The position numbers and the translations under genes are program-made. The notes beneath the pieces are model-generated. The model did not search any database and was not told where the DNA came from. It saw nothing but the letters and a program-made list of their open reading frames with translations. 37,093 nucleotides of DNA from Clostridia bacterium (GTDB lineage: Bacteria; Bacillota; Clostridia; TANB77; CAG-508), in NCBI GenBank assembly GCA_900754085.1, contig CAAEBO010000022.1, positions 1-37,093 of the forward strand. The letters run 5' to 3'. This document shows positions 23,565 to 31,024 of this stretch, piece by piece (within the stretch, counting starts at the first letter, position 1; every line of letters begins with the position of its first letter).

Positions 23565-25041
23565 ACAGGACTTTATAAAAATAGAAAAACAAGCAAATCA
23601 ATTATATGCAAATTTGGAACTAGACATAATAGAAGAAATAGCAATGAGAATAGCAAACTTTGGCTATGCCAATACAGTAGTTTTAAATGATATAAAAATT
23701 GCTCAAGAAATGGGAATTTTATATCAAGACATAGTAGAACTAGTAGCAGAATATAACAATACAAGTTATGAAGAAGTAAATAGAATATTTACAGAAGCCT
23801 CTGAAACATCATTAAGTTATGATGACGAAATATATAAAGAAGCAGGATTAGATCCTAAACCTTTAGCTCAAAGCGAAAGTATAAAACAAATAATGAATGC
23901 AGCTATACAAAGAACATCAGGTAATTTGCAAAATTTATGTATGACTACAGCAAATACAGCGCAAACACAATTTTATAATGCTATAAATAGTGCATATATG
24001 TTTACTAGTACAGGAGTTAAAAGCTATACACAAGCTATTTTAGATGAAATTAAGAATATAAGTAAACAAGGAGCAATTATACAATATCCAAGTGGAGCTA
24101 GAAGAAGTGTAGAGAGTGCTGTAAGAATGAATGTAATTACAGCTATTAATCAAAATTGTGGTAAATTACAAGAGTTACGAGCAGATGAACTAGGTTGGGA
24201 TTTAATGGAAATTACAGCACATAGTGGAGCAAGACCAGAACATGCAAGATGGCAAGGAAAAATAGTTAGTAGAAGTGGAAAAAAAGGATATTTAAATTTG
24301 CGAGATATTGCTTATGGAGAAGTAACAGGCTTTAAAGGAGTAAATTGCAGACATGATTGGCATCCATATTTAGAAGGCTCTGCTAGGACATATTCACAGA
24401 AACAATTAAATGCTTGGAAAAATGAAAAAGTAGAATATAATGGAAAAAAGATAAGCAAATACGAAGCAACGCAAATTCAAAGAAGAATGGAAAGACAAAT
24501 TAGAAATGATAAAAAACAATTAGCAGGATTACAAGGCATTCTGAAATCTAATATGAATGATAATAAACTTATTTTAGAAACAAAAACTAATTTTGCAAAA
24601 CGTTCATTAATTTATAAAACACATCAAAATGAGTTAGATGATTTTATAAAACAAACATCATTAGTTAAAGATAATAGTAGATTATACATGGGAAATCAGG
24701 ATAAAAATATTAGTACACAAATAGCTAATGTAACTAAAATAGCTAACAAGTATAATAATAGTGATATTATAGGAAGTAAAGTAAATGGAGTAAAAATAAC
24801 AGAAATTGGAGAACATATAATATCAAGGACTTATGCTAGAAATGTAACATTTGAAGATGTACAAGACACATTGAAAAATCCAATAGGATATGGTACAATT
24901 AAAGAAGATTCAAAAGGTAGAAAGAGTTTTTATGTGCATGGAAAAAATATAACAATAGCAGTTAATCCAGAAACAGGAAAACTTGCAACAGTAAGACAGA
25001 CAAGTAGAAGGGAAAAGAAAAAATATGGAATTGAAGAATAG
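23554..25041 (+). CDS. Minor capsid protein with C-terminal nuclease-toxin-like domain
   Basis: A 495-residue protein. Residues about 10-340 match phage minor capsid protein 2 (MuF-like), with SGARPEHARWQG (about 225-235) and NCRHDWHPY (264-272). The last 110 residues resemble a PBECR/BECR-type RNase-like domain: GEHIISRTYARNVTFEDV (His421, Arg425, Arg429), NPIGYG, SFYVHGKNITIAVNP (His462) and TVRQTS (Arg481, Thr483). Such tails on MuF proteins are known as phage-carried effectors. I start at 23554 (AAGGA upstream); a TTG at 23515 is an alternative. The overlapping gene downstream may be its immunity protein. Confidence 0.72.
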   Translation: MLTEQDFIKIEKQANQLYANLELDIIEEIAMRIANFGYANTVVLNDIKIAQEMGILYQDIVELVAEYNNTSYEEVNRIFTEASETSLSYDDEIYKEAGLDPKPLAQSESIKQIMNAAIQRTSGNLQNLCMTTANTAQTQFYNAINSAYMFTSTGVKSYTQAILDEIKNISKQGAIIQYPSGARRSVESAVRMNVITAINQNCGKLQELRADELGWDLMEITAHSGARPEHARWQGKIVSRSGKKGYLNLRDIAYGEVTGFKGVNCRHDWHPYLEGSARTYSQKQLNAWKNEKVEYNGKKISKYEATQIQRRMERQIRNDKKQLAGLQGILKSNMNDNKLILETKTNFAKRSLIYKTHQNELDDFIKQTSLVKDNSRLYMGNQDKNISTQIANVTKIANKYNNSDIIGSKVNGVKITEIGEHIISRTYARNVTFEDVQDTLKNPIGYGTIKEDSKGRKSFYVHGKNITIAVNPETGKLATVRQTSRREKKKYGIEE

Positions 25042-25249
25042 ATTAAAACAAAAAGAAATAGAGCTATTAAATAAGGTAGGAATAAAAATAAAAGATGGTA
25101 ATTATACAATAGACGAAACAGGAGATATTATAGAAAGATTAGATAGCGTAATACAAGAGAATTTAAATGAGAGTGGAGATATGACAGAAAAAGCAATAGA
25201 ATATGAAAGTATACAAGACAAAATACTAGAATTTGAAAAAGAAATTTAA
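25025..25249 (+). CDS. Candidate immunity protein for the capsid-linked toxin
   Basis: A 74-residue acidic, helical protein that overlaps the end of the minor capsid gene by 17 bases. It starts LKNRLKQKEIELLNKVGIKIKDGNYT, like short genes that follow nuclease-tailed minor capsid genes in clostridial phages. Small acidic partners are typical inhibitors of basic RNase-like domains. The assignment is inference from coupling and charge. Confidence 0.55.
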   Translation: MELKNRLKQKEIELLNKVGIKIKDGNYTIDETGDIIERLDSVIQENLNESGDMTEKAIEYESIQDKILEFEKEI

Positions 25250-25272
25250 CGGTAAAAAATATGTTTTTAATA

Positions 25273-25297
25273 AAGAGCTAGAAATAGCTCTTATTTT
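25273..25297 (+). terminator. Terminator with GAAA tetraloop before the tRNA
   Basis: A perfect 8-bp stem, AAGAGCTA (25273-25280) and TAGCTCTT (25285-25292), closed by GAAA and followed by a T run. It ends 4 bases before the tRNA gene and could serve as a terminator or processing guide. Confidence 0.75.
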
Positions 25298-25300
25298 TAT

Positions 25301-25374
25301 GCAAATTTAGTGTAACGGTAGCACAACAGTCTCCAAAACTGTTTGTAGTGGTTCGAATCCATTAGTTTGCGCCA
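25301..25374 (+). tRNA. tRNA-Trp (anticodon CCA)
   Basis: A complete cloverleaf: acceptor GCAAATT with AGTTTGC (one G-T pair), D arm GTGT/GCAC with an AACGGTA loop, anticodon arm ACAGT-CTCCAAA-ACTGT with anticodon CCA, 4-base variable loop, T arm AGTGG-TTCGAAT-CCATT, discriminator G and encoded CCA. It lies inside the structural operon, so it is a phage tRNA decoding UGG. No Trp-codon excess was measured. Confidence 0.9.
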
Positions 25375-25385
25375 ATTCTTTTTAT

Positions 25386-25467
25386 GGTTAGAGCTTTAAA
25401 GAAACCAAAAATAACTCTAGCTTGTCGAGATATAAATGCAAGCACGCAGTCGATAGAGTGAACTATC
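25386..25467 (+). ncRNA. Possible structured RNA between tRNA and scaffold gene
   Basis: A 126-base gap (25375-25500) without a gene holds three nested or neighbouring pairings: GTTAGAG (25387-25393) with CTCTAGC (25415-25421), GCTTG (25420-25424) with CAAGC (25439-25443), and GATAG (25452-25456) with CTATC (25463-25467). The first two share GC and could exchange. I cannot match it to a known RNA class; it may be a leader for the scaffold gene. Confidence 0.35.
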
Positions 25468-25500
25468 ATTTAAAAAAATCAGCGTAGAAAGGAATAAAAT

Positions 25501-26070
25501 ATGGATGAAGAATTAAAAAATTTATTTGGTGAAAATTCATTATCATATGATGATTTTTCGAAAGCTATTGAAGAAAAAGGAATGAAATTAGCTAATCTTT
25601 CTGCAGGAGGATATATTGCTAAAAGTAAATATGATGATGACTTAAAAAAAGCTAAAAATTTAGATTACAAGAAAAAGTACGAGGATTTAGAAGCATCTAT
25701 TCAGGGAGATGATGGAATTAATGCAAAACTTAAGAACATCACATCCGAAAGAGATGACTATAAATCTAAATATGAAGAGCTTAACTCTAAATATTCTATG
25801 TTAGATGCAACAACAAAAGTAGTTAAAGCAGGAATAAAACCCGAATTTGCTAAATTTGTTGCAAGTGAAGTATTAGGTCAAGTAAGTGATACACTTGATT
25901 TTGATACTGCATTAAAAGCTTATAAAGCAAAAAATCCACAATTTAATTCAGAAACTGCAGTAATTAAAAGAAAAGTGGGGTCTAGTTTAAAACTAGATGG
26001 AAGAGAATTAAATAACGAAAATGAAACAAATAAAATTATGAACGATTTAATACGTTCTGCAAGAGATTAG
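25501..26070 (+). CDS. Phage scaffold protein
   Basis: A 189-residue protein with a central coiled coil (about 55-105) and a C-terminal charged helix, the layout of Gp20/DUF4355-like scaffolds. It directly precedes the major capsid gene, as scaffolds do. It should guide prohead assembly and leave before DNA packaging. AGAAAGGAA precedes the ATG. Its stop codon lies inside the hairpin at 26064-26085. Confidence 0.78.
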   Translation: MDEELKNLFGENSLSYDDFSKAIEEKGMKLANLSAGGYIAKSKYDDDLKKAKNLDYKKKYEDLEASIQGDDGINAKLKNITSERDDYKSKYEELNSKYSMLDATTKVVKAGIKPEFAKFVASEVLGQVSDTLDFDTALKAYKAKNPQFNSETAVIKRKVGSSLKLDGRELNNENETNKIMNDLIRSARD

Positions 26071-26097
26071 TTAATATACTAATCTTTTTATTTTTTT
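26064..26097 (+). terminator. Terminator-like hairpin directly before the major capsid gene
   Basis: An 8-bp perfect stem, AGATTAGT (26064-26071) and ACTAATCT (26078-26085), with a 6-base loop and a long T run. It covers the scaffold stop codon and ends about 20 bases before the capsid start. There is no room for a promoter between them, so it may protect or set the 5' end of capsid mRNA. Confidence 0.65.
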
Positions 26098-26119
26098 ATA
26101 TTAAAGGAGGAATTTTATC

Positions 26120-27286
26120 ATGGGACAAATGATATCAAGAAGTAATGCAGAAACATTGATTGATGAACAAGTAGCTCAAGAAATTATACAAGGAGCTATA
26201 AAACAATCAAGAGCAATGCAAATGTTTAGAAGACTACCTAATATGACTTCTAATAAAGTAAAAATGAGAGTCTTAGATGCACTACCACTAGTGTATTGGC
26301 AAGGAAGCGATAATGCTAGAAAACAATTAACAAAGATGGCTTGGGATAAAAAGTATATTACGGCTGAAGAAATGGCTGTTATAGTACCTATTCCAGAGAA
26401 TGTATTAGATGATGCCGATTATGATATTTGGGGAGAAGTAAGACCAAGAGTAGAAGAGGCTATGGGAAAAAAATTTGATCAAGCTGTATTTACAGGGGTA
26501 GATAAGCCAACAGGATTTAGAGCTGATATATTAACATCTACATTAAATGCAGGAGCATCTGTAACACCTTTAGATACATTATATCTTTCTATAGATAAAG
26601 CTATGTCATACGTAGAAGAAAGTGGATATAATCCAAATAGTATAGTTGGTGGTATGAATGTAAAATCAGCATTTAGAACAATGTTAGATAACAACGGACA
26701 ACCAATTAAAGGAACAGAAATCGATGAATTAAATAAAGCATATGTTGATAATGGAGCTTGGGATAAATCGTTAGCACAAATGATTGTAGGAGATTTCTCA
26801 CAAGCAGTTTATGCAATTAGACAAGACATTACTTTTAAAGTATTAGATCAAGCTGTAATTCAAGATCCAGCAACAGGAGACATTTTATATAACTTAGCAC
26901 AAGATGATATGGTTGCTTTAAGAGTAACAATGAGAATTGGTTGGGAAATACCAAACCCAATAAATTCATTACAACCAGATGAATCAGTAAGATTTCCATT
27001 TGCTGTTATATTACCTGGTTCATATTCTGAAGGTAGAGTAGATGTAACAATTAATGTTAAAGATGGTGAAGCAGCAAATATAGAAGGAGCAAAAGTACAA
27101 TTTAATGGACAAATTAAGAAAACAAATACTTCTGGAAATGCTGTATTCAAAGCAAATAAAAATTCAACAGGATTATATAGAGTTACAGCGGAAGATATGA
27201 AAAGAGACGTTATTGGTGCTGTCGAAGTTGAAGATAGTGCGAAAACAGAAAATGTTGTTATTAACTTAAAAAAAAAATCAGTTTAG
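26120..27286 (+). CDS. Major capsid protein with C-terminal Ig-like domain
   Basis: A 388-residue HK97-fold major capsid protein. Segments such as the N-terminal MISRSNAETLIDEQVAQEII and PIPENVLDDADYDIWG (about 93-108) fit the phage major capsid family. After the core (about residue 305) an extra beta-sandwich domain follows (about 312-385: VDVTINVKDGEAANIEGAKVQF), similar to carboxypeptidase-regulatory or Ig-like folds. AAAGGAGG is a strong ribosome binding site. The gene ends shortly after an A10 run (27268-27277), where a -1 shift would extend the protein into the next frame. Confidence 0.87.
   Translation: MGQMISRSNAETLIDEQVAQEIIQGAIKQSRAMQMFRRLPNMTSNKVKMRVLDALPLVYWQGSDNARKQLTKMAWDKKYITAEEMAVIVPIPENVLDDADYDIWGEVRPRVEEAMGKKFDQAVFTGVDKPTGFRADILTSTLNAGASVTPLDTLYLSIDKAMSYVEESGYNPNSIVGGMNVKSAFRTMLDNNGQPIKGTEIDELNKAYVDNGAWDKSLAQMIVGDFSQAVYAIRQDITFKVLDQAVIQDPATGDILYNLAQDDMVALRVTMRIGWEIPNPINSLQPDESVRFPFAVILPGSYSEGRVDVTINVKDGEAANIEGAKVQFNGQIKKTNTSGNAVFKANKNSTGLYRVTAEDMKRDVIGAVEVEDSAKTENVVINLKKKSV
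27268..27277 (+). other. A10 slippery run: probable -1 frameshift or transcript slippage site
   Basis: Ten adenines in a row, read as TTA AAA AAA AAA in the capsid frame. The -1 frame is closed at 27262-27264 and then open from 27265 through 27645, while the capsid frame stops at 27284. The run thus sits in the only window where the frames overlap. Either ribosomal slippage or RNA polymerase slippage would fuse the frames. Confidence 0.6.
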
Positions 27287-27300
27287 CAACAAATCTAAAA

Positions 27301-27648
27301 GTGCCAGAACAAAACGAAACTTGGCTAAATAAAAAAATATCTGACATGATAGGACCTGGTGCAACAGTAGATAAGAATGGAAATGTAAAAGCCACTTTGA
27401 AAAAAGTAGAAGGATTTACAGATTTTAGCTCAGTAGAAGAAGAACAAAGTGGACATTATTTTCCATTTTCTCTAACTGTAACAGGTTCTAAAATGACATT
27501 TAAGAAAAATGAAACAGAAACAAAGAAAGATATACCATTCGATAAAGATATTATTTTTAGAACAGAAAAAACAGATACTTGGGAAGTTTTAGTAGATGGA
27601 ACAAGTGTTGTTAAATTAAATTTTGCAAATGCAACATTTGCAGAATAG
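27301..27648 (+). CDS. C-terminal extension of the major capsid protein (via -1 frame) or separate decoration protein
   Basis: A frame of 115 codons from GTG 27301, open back to 27265. The product has a beta-rich pattern (GHYFPFSLTVTGSKMTFKKNE, then TWEVLVDGTSVVKLNF). The GTG has no ribosome binding site; upstream is only CAACAAATCTAAAA. With a -1 shift at the A10 run, about 123 residues would be added to the 386-residue capsid core, giving about 509. If made alone it would be a small head decoration protein. An assembly error in the homopolymer is the other explanation. Confidence 0.65.
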   Translation: MPEQNETWLNKKISDMIGPGATVDKNGNVKATLKKVEGFTDFSSVEEEQSGHYFPFSLTVTGSKMTFKKNETETKKDIPFDKDIIFRTEKTDTWEVLVDGTSVVKLNFANATFAE

Positions 27649-27658
27649 GAGGATAGGT

Positions 27659-28039
27659 ATGTTACAATATGTTACTGAAAATGAATATAGAAATATTCTA
27701 CAAGCAAAAGACATACCAGATGATTTTAATAATTTAAGTATAGAAGCAAGTAATTATATTAATCACAAAACTTTTGGAAGAGTTGATAAAGACGATATTC
27801 CAGAGCAAGTGCAATATGTTACTTGCTTAATTATTAATTTAATAACTGAAGAAAATATAAAATTATCTGAAATAGGAAATCTTAAATCGCAGAATATAGA
27901 AGGTTGGAGTGAAAGCTATTCTACACCAGAAGAAGTCAAAACAGATTATGAAAATAAAAAGCAAAAATTATTAAATCAATATCTTTGGAACGTTATTGGA
28001 ACAGATGGCAATCCACTTTTGTACTGTGGGGTGCGTTAA
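27659..28039 (+). CDS. Head-tail connector protein
   Basis: A 126-residue helical protein (ENEYRNILQAKDIPDDFNNLSIEASNYINHKTFGR) matching gp6-type adaptor proteins that bind beneath the portal. GGAGG lies before the ATG at 27659. It touches the next gene. Position right behind the capsid gene supports the call. Confidence 0.75.
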   Translation: MLQYVTENEYRNILQAKDIPDDFNNLSIEASNYINHKTFGRVDKDDIPEQVQYVTCLIINLITEENIKLSEIGNLKSQNIEGWSESYSTPEEVKTDYENKKQKLLNQYLWNVIGTDGNPLLYCGVR

Positions 28040-28375
28040 ATGAATGATAGATTTTTTATACATCAAATAACAGTTTATCATACAGAAGATGATGAAAACT
28101 TTACAATACAACATTATGATAAAGTATATTTTAGACATAATAAAAAGACTAACTTAGTTGATAAAGGACTTCAAGAAGGAAGTACAGGATCTATTACAAT
28201 ACCTACTACAGAAAAGCTTAATATTTCTACAGATGATTTTGTTGTCGAAGGAATTATAGATGATGAGTTCAATTTATCTGCACTGCAACAAAAATATCAA
28301 GTCTTTAAAGTAGTTAGTGTTGATAATAATCGAAAGGGAAATTTGCAACATTATAAAATAGGAGTAAGTGAATAA
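28040..28375 (+). CDS. Head closure/minor structural protein
   Basis: A 111-residue beta-rich protein (IHQITVYHTEDDENFTIQHYDKVYFRHNKK) in the slot of head-closure proteins, between the adaptor and tail-completion genes. It resembles small phage proteins such as DUF6751. It overlaps the next gene by one base. Confidence 0.6.
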   Translation: MNDRFFIHQITVYHTEDDENFTIQHYDKVYFRHNKKTNLVDKGLQEGSTGSITIPTTEKLNISTDDFVVEGIIDDEFNLSALQQKYQVFKVVSVDNNRKGNLQHYKIGVSE

Positions 28376-28794
28376 TGGCTAGTAGTGGCTTTAAAGTAAA
28401 AGTGAAAATAAATAAAACAAGTCAAATATTGAAAGACCATGGGCTTGATGAGAGTGGTAGAGTAATAAGATATGCTACAACTAGAGCAGATGCTTTAATG
28501 ATGCCATTTATTCCAGGAGGTTCAGGAGGACAATTAGCAAAATTAAAAGCTTATCCTAAAGCAAATGAGATAAAATATATTAGCCCATATGCACATTATC
28601 AGTATACAGGCTTGTTAATGCTTGCTGAAAATGGTTCTTCTTGGGCAAAAAAAGGAGAAAAGAAACATTATGTTGGTAAAGATTTAAAATATCATACTTC
28701 TGGTACAGGTCCTAAATGGGATAAGCTTATGATGCAACGTAGAAAGAATGATTTAATTAAAGACGTAGAGAACTATATAAAATCAGGAGGATAA
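28375..28794 (+). CDS. Minor capsid protein (neck/tail completion)
   Basis: A 139-residue protein with the typical neck-protein pattern PFIPGGSGGQL, ISPYAHYQYTG and a C-terminal helix (KNDLIKDVENYIK), matching Minor_capsid_2 or HK97 gp10-like tail-completion proteins. These join the head to the tail tube. It is in the expected slot. Confidence 0.75.
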   Translation: MASSGFKVKVKINKTSQILKDHGLDESGRVIRYATTRADALMMPFIPGGSGGQLAKLKAYPKANEIKYISPYAHYQYTGLLMLAENGSSWAKKGEKKHYVGKDLKYHTSGTGPKWDKLMMQRRKNDLIKDVENYIKSGG

Positions 28795-28796
28795 AA

Positions 28797-29210
28797 ATGG
28801 CAGATAAATCAAAAATGGAATTAATAAAAGAATTTATAGAATCTTGTCCATATCTAAATAAAGGCAAAGTAAATGTAGATTATATAAAAAATAAACCTTT
28901 GTCTTATAGTATAGATGAAACACCAATAGATCCAGTTCTACAGAATTTTTCTGATGGAGGTAGAAGATTACAAATACAATTTGATTTTTCGGTACAAGCC
29001 AATTTCAGTGCCCTTGAAAATATAAAGAACTCAAAATTTTGTGATGATTTTACTGATTGGATATATGAACAAAACAAAAATGAAAATTTACCAAAGATAG
29101 ATGGAGCTGTTTGGATTAAATGTTTAGGCAGAGGAACAATATTACAGACAACAGAAACAACAGCAATATATGTAATACCTATGCAGGTAGCTTATGAAGA
29201 AGACTTTTAA
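28797..29210 (+). CDS. Tail terminator/minor capsid-like protein
   Basis: A 137-residue alpha/beta protein in the tail-terminator slot directly before the major tail gene, with features of Minor_capsid_3-type proteins (YIKNKPLSYSIDETP, RRLQIQFDFSVQANFSALENI). GGAGG precedes it. Its last codons and stop lie inside the palindrome at 29198-29219. Confidence 0.68.
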   Translation: MADKSKMELIKEFIESCPYLNKGKVNVDYIKNKPLSYSIDETPIDPVLQNFSDGGRRLQIQFDFSVQANFSALENIKNSKFCDDFTDWIYEQNKNENLPKIDGAVWIKCLGRGTILQTTETTAIYVIPMQVAYEEDF

Positions 29211-29227
29211 AAGTCTTCTATTTTTTT
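29198..29227 (+). terminator. Terminator-like palindrome directly before the major tail gene
   Basis: A perfect 22-bp palindrome (29198-29208 and 29209-29219) followed by A and seven T. It overlaps the stop codon of the upstream gene and ends about 20 bases before the major tail start, the same arrangement as in front of the capsid gene. Confidence 0.7.
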
Positions 29228-29247
29228 ATATAAGGAGGAAAATATAT

Positions 29248-29982
29248 ATGGAAAAATTAGTAACTAGAAATAGAAAAGTTGCTTTTATGGATGTTTCTAC
29301 AACTACTATAGCTAATTTCTTAAGAATGACTAAATTTACAGAAATCTCTAAATCTAAAAATCCTGTAGAATATTCACGTACTTATGTTGACGAAGATGGA
29401 GAAACAACTGATGTAACAGGATATAGTGAAGAAATATCTTACAATTTCGACCAACACGAAGGAAATCTAGTGCATGACAAATTAGCAGATATAGCAGATG
29501 ACGAAAAGAAAGGAGCAGATGCACTTGTAAAAATATTACAAGTTGACTTCACAAAACCAATTGATGATGGATATAAAGCAAGATTAAGAACATATTCTAC
29601 AGTTCCAGATACTGATGGAGATGCTACAGAGGCTTATACTTATGCAGGGGCATTTAAGAAAAATAGTACTATGACTGTAGGAAAAGCAGTAGTAAGTGCA
29701 GATGGAATGAAGGCAACATTTACACCAAAAGAAGAAGTAGCAGAATATCCAGTAACTTTTGTAGTTAAAGATAGTTCAGGAGCACCTGTTGAAAATGCTA
29801 AGATTACTATAGAGGGAGTATCTTATTTAACAGATGCAACAGGAATTGTAGTTGTAATTTTAGATGCTAATTCATACAGCAATATAACTGTAGAAAAAGA
29901 AGGTTATACAACACAAGATGATGTAGCAGTTACAGTAACAAATAAAGCTGTATTAAAAGAAATAACATTAGCAGGGGCTTAG
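29248..29982 (+). CDS. Major tail protein with C-terminal Ig-like domain
   Basis: A 244-residue tail tube protein (EYSRTYVDEDGETTDVTGYSEEI near the start). The last 85 residues form a bacterial Ig-like or carboxypeptidase-regulatory domain (YPVTFVVKDSSGAPVENAKITIEG, TDATG, VEKEGYTT). AAGGAGGAAA supports the ATG at 29248. Such domains on tail tubes are usually exposed on the tail surface. Confidence 0.85.
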   Translation: MEKLVTRNRKVAFMDVSTTTIANFLRMTKFTEISKSKNPVEYSRTYVDEDGETTDVTGYSEEISYNFDQHEGNLVHDKLADIADDEKKGADALVKILQVDFTKPIDDGYKARLRTYSTVPDTDGDATEAYTYAGAFKKNSTMTVGKAVVSADGMKATFTPKEEVAEYPVTFVVKDSSGAPVENAKITIEGVSYLTDATGIVVVILDANSYSNITVEKEGYTTQDDVAVTVTNKAVLKEITLAGA

Positions 29983-30014
29983 CAATAAGCCTCTTAAATA
30001 ATTTGGAGGGAAAA

Positions 30015-30398
30015 ATGAAATTAAAAGATATTGAAGTTGACTTTAGCTTTACAGACGCAGATTGCATGGAAAGATTAGAAAATGCAGCCAAAAAAGTTAA
30101 AGAAAAATCTGAATTAAAAGATAAAGAAGAAAAAAGTTTATCAGAAACTATTAGAGAAGAATGTAAAATTATAGATGAATTTTTTGATGAAGTTTTTGGA
30201 GAAGGAATATCAGAAAAAATATTTAAAGGCAAAAAAGATTTACAAGATCATATGGAAGTATTCACAGATATAATTAATGCCAAAATTGCAACGACAAAAG
30301 ATACACAAAATTTATATGATACTTTAGAAAACAGGGCTAAATATATGCCTAACAGAGAAACAAGAAGATACAATAAATATAATAAAGGAAGAAAATAA
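30015..30398 (+). CDS. Probable tail assembly chaperone
   Basis: A 127-residue acidic helical protein in the chaperone slot between the major tail and tape measure genes. GGAGGG precedes the ATG at 30015. It shares an overlap TAATG with the Gp15 gene, so the two may be made in a fixed ratio, as for G/GT-type chaperones, though no slippery site is evident. Confidence 0.65.
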   Translation: MKLKDIEVDFSFTDADCMERLENAAKKVKEKSELKDKEEKSLSETIREECKIIDEFFDEVFGEGISEKIFKGKKDLQDHMEVFTDIINAKIATTKDTQNLYDTLENRAKYMPNRETRRYNKYNKGRK

Positions 30399-30970
30399 TG
30401 TATTGTAATCTATTAATTAATCAATTACCACAGCATACAGATAGTGGAATAAGAATAAGAACAGATTTTAGAGAAAGCATAAAATTTGAACTACTAATGC
30501 AAGATAGGGCAATAAAAGATGATAAAAAAATTAGAATGATTTTAAACTTATATTATTACAGACCAGAGCAAATAACAGATATAAAAAAAGCTTTAGAAGA
30601 AGTAGTTTGGTTTTATTCTGGTGGAGATAAAAAAGAAAATACAAATAGAACAGCAAAGAACAATAATAAAAAGCAAATTTATAGCTATGAATTTGATGCA
30701 GAATATATATATAGTGCTTTTATGCAGCAATATAAAATTGATTTAAATAGCATACAATATTTGCATTGGTGGAAATTTAAAGCTTTATTCGTTAATTTAA
30801 ATGAAGATGTTATGTTTTCTAAAATAATGAAATATAGAGCAATAGAGTTAAATACGATTAAAGATAAAGAAATGAAGAAATTTTATAAAAAAATGAAAAG
30901 ATTATATGCATTACCAGATATGCGAACAGAAGAGGAAAAAGAATATGATATTGGAGAAGCTTTCTCATAA
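30398..30970 (+). CDS. Bacteriophage Gp15 family protein
   Basis: A 190-residue protein with the Gp15 pattern: FRESIKFELLMQD, then LYYYRPEQITDIKKALEEVVWFYSGGD, YSYEFDAEYIYSAFMQQYKIDL and LHWWKFKALF, ending in an acidic tail. Gp15 proteins follow the tail chaperone gene in many Firmicutes siphophages and probably help tape measure assembly. Its start overlaps the previous stop. Confidence 0.85.
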   Translation: MYCNLLINQLPQHTDSGIRIRTDFRESIKFELLMQDRAIKDDKKIRMILNLYYYRPEQITDIKKALEEVVWFYSGGDKKENTNRTAKNNNKKQIYSYEFDAEYIYSAFMQQYKIDLNSIQYLHWWKFKALFVNLNEDVMFSKIMKYRAIELNTIKDKEMKKFYKKMKRLYALPDMRTEEEKEYDIGEAFS

Positions 30971-31024
30971 AATGTTGAAAAATAAATAAATTTGTAATAT
31001 ACTTCTGAAAAAAGGAGTAATATT

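Noticed and set aside
25375..25500. Pistol or hammerhead ribozyme after the tRNA
   Set aside because: GGTTAGAG pairing with a downstream CTCTA is reminiscent of the pistol pseudoknot, but the conserved first stem, the AAGCG segment and the cleavage-site context are not there. No CTGANGA core exists for a hammerhead.
29971..30017. -1 frameshift from the major tail gene into the next gene
   Set aside because: The -1 frame is open from the GGGG at 29974 into the gene at 30015, but there is no proper slippery heptamer and that gene has its own GGAGGG site, so chance is enough to explain it.
30015..30970. G/GT-type programmed frameshift between the chaperone and Gp15 genes
   Set aside because: The two genes overlap only as TAATG and no slippery sequence was found near the end of the first gene.
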